DNA of 64,000 nt, taken from assembly GCA_036345935.2 (NCBI GenBank), contig JADWOT020000999.1:124001-188000 (forward strand), given 5' to 3'. Positions within the stretch are counted from its first letter, which is position 1. Every line of letters starts with the position of its first letter. The translations under genes were made by a program, and so were the position numbers. The notes beneath the pieces are model-generated. The model was not told the origin of the DNA. It saw only the letters and a program-made list of their open reading frames with translations, and made no database searches. Origin of the DNA: Taenia hydatigena. Taxonomy: Eukaryota > Platyhelminthes > Cestoda > Cyclophyllidea > Taeniidae. Shown here in pieces: positions 63,501 to 64,000 of the stretch.

Positions 63501-64000
63501 AGTGTAATGCTTACGTTTCCTTAGACGTACGTCGTAAGCAAAAGACACGAACACAAATTGAATCTCTTTGTTGAGACACAGGCAATTCTGCAACACACTG
63601 ATAATACGCTAGTGATCAGCCGTTTCGTCTAGGACGATTAAGGCGTCTCAGAGTAATGGGCCTTCTCGTATTAGGCATAGGCAGAGGATCTGTGTGGAAG
63701 GTTCCCTCTCTTCCCCCTTTCCACCCTCACTATTAGAAGGCTGAGCACGCTTTGACGTCTCTACTAATAGTAAGGGAGGGAGTAGAGAAAGCTACTGTAG
63801 AAGAGTTCAAGACGAGGATGAGGCGCGCTTCAGAGAGGGACCATATTGCTTGGCGATCAGGCTCAAATTGTTCCTTCGCCTCTGGCCTACAAAACACATT
63901 TAAAGAAGACAAGTACTACATCTGTGCACTGTTAGCATGAATTACTGGTATGCTTTCTCCGGATAATTGAGGACTCGGCTAGTTGTCCATAGCTACACCA
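60541..64000. other. Intergenic, nothing recognised
   Basis: No gene, RNA gene or tandem repeat identified. Frames of 60-78 codons (61575, 62061, 62402, 63752) lack support. Confidence 0.4.

Overview
The window looks like nuclear DNA of an invertebrate animal. It is AT-rich, gene-poor and full of old dispersed repeats. Open frames are short and scattered, except for a few that end at splice-like sites. The recognisable pieces are metazoan: an extracellular receptor (ANF_receptor) domain split over exons, a CELF/Bruno-type RRM exon, Ty3/gypsy pol debris, a eukaryotic tRNA gene and tRNA-derived SINEs. A flatworm is possible, but this is inference and the phylum is not proven. There is no bacterial operon, CRISPR array or rRNA gene.

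Layout. 1-11.5 kb: dispersed repeats (1-665, 700-926, 6578-6802), one CELF-like RRM exon (4846-5064) and otherwise featureless sequence. 11.55-13.95 kb: the best gene, at least three plus-strand exons encoding a signal peptide and a glycosylated receptor-family ligand-binding domain. A weaker candidate exon lies at 14.84-15.23 kb. No transmembrane, kinase-homology or cyclase exon was recognised downstream. 18.1-18.5 kb: a small cluster of direct and inverted short repeats. 19.0-19.65 kb: a dead gypsy-like reverse transcriptase/RNase H relic. 24.4-32.4 kb: dispersed repeats, a minus-strand SINE (24975-25653) and a degenerate tRNA-like element. 32.4-50 kb: mostly unrecognised sequence with an intact tRNA-Arg(CCT) gene (38142-38214) and further copies of the dispersed repeats.

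50-59.5 kb is the most structured part. It holds a SINE with a nearly perfect tRNA-Arg(ACG) head (50084-50840), two further plus-strand SINE copies (53259 and 57114), a minus-strand partial copy, a 94-bp CAC microsatellite, a 178-bp-period tandem repeat, and a 965-bp inverted repeat (51323-52288 and 57916-58880). The arms of that inverted repeat match at every position I compared except one base in an A-run. All other repeats in the window are strongly diverged, so the inverted duplication is very young or an assembly product. Junction evidence suggests the left arm is the source. A possible last exon of an unrecognised protein lies at 60252-60540; the rest to 64 kb shows nothing recognisable.

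The genes do not form a pathway: the window holds parts of unrelated genes in repeat-rich DNA.
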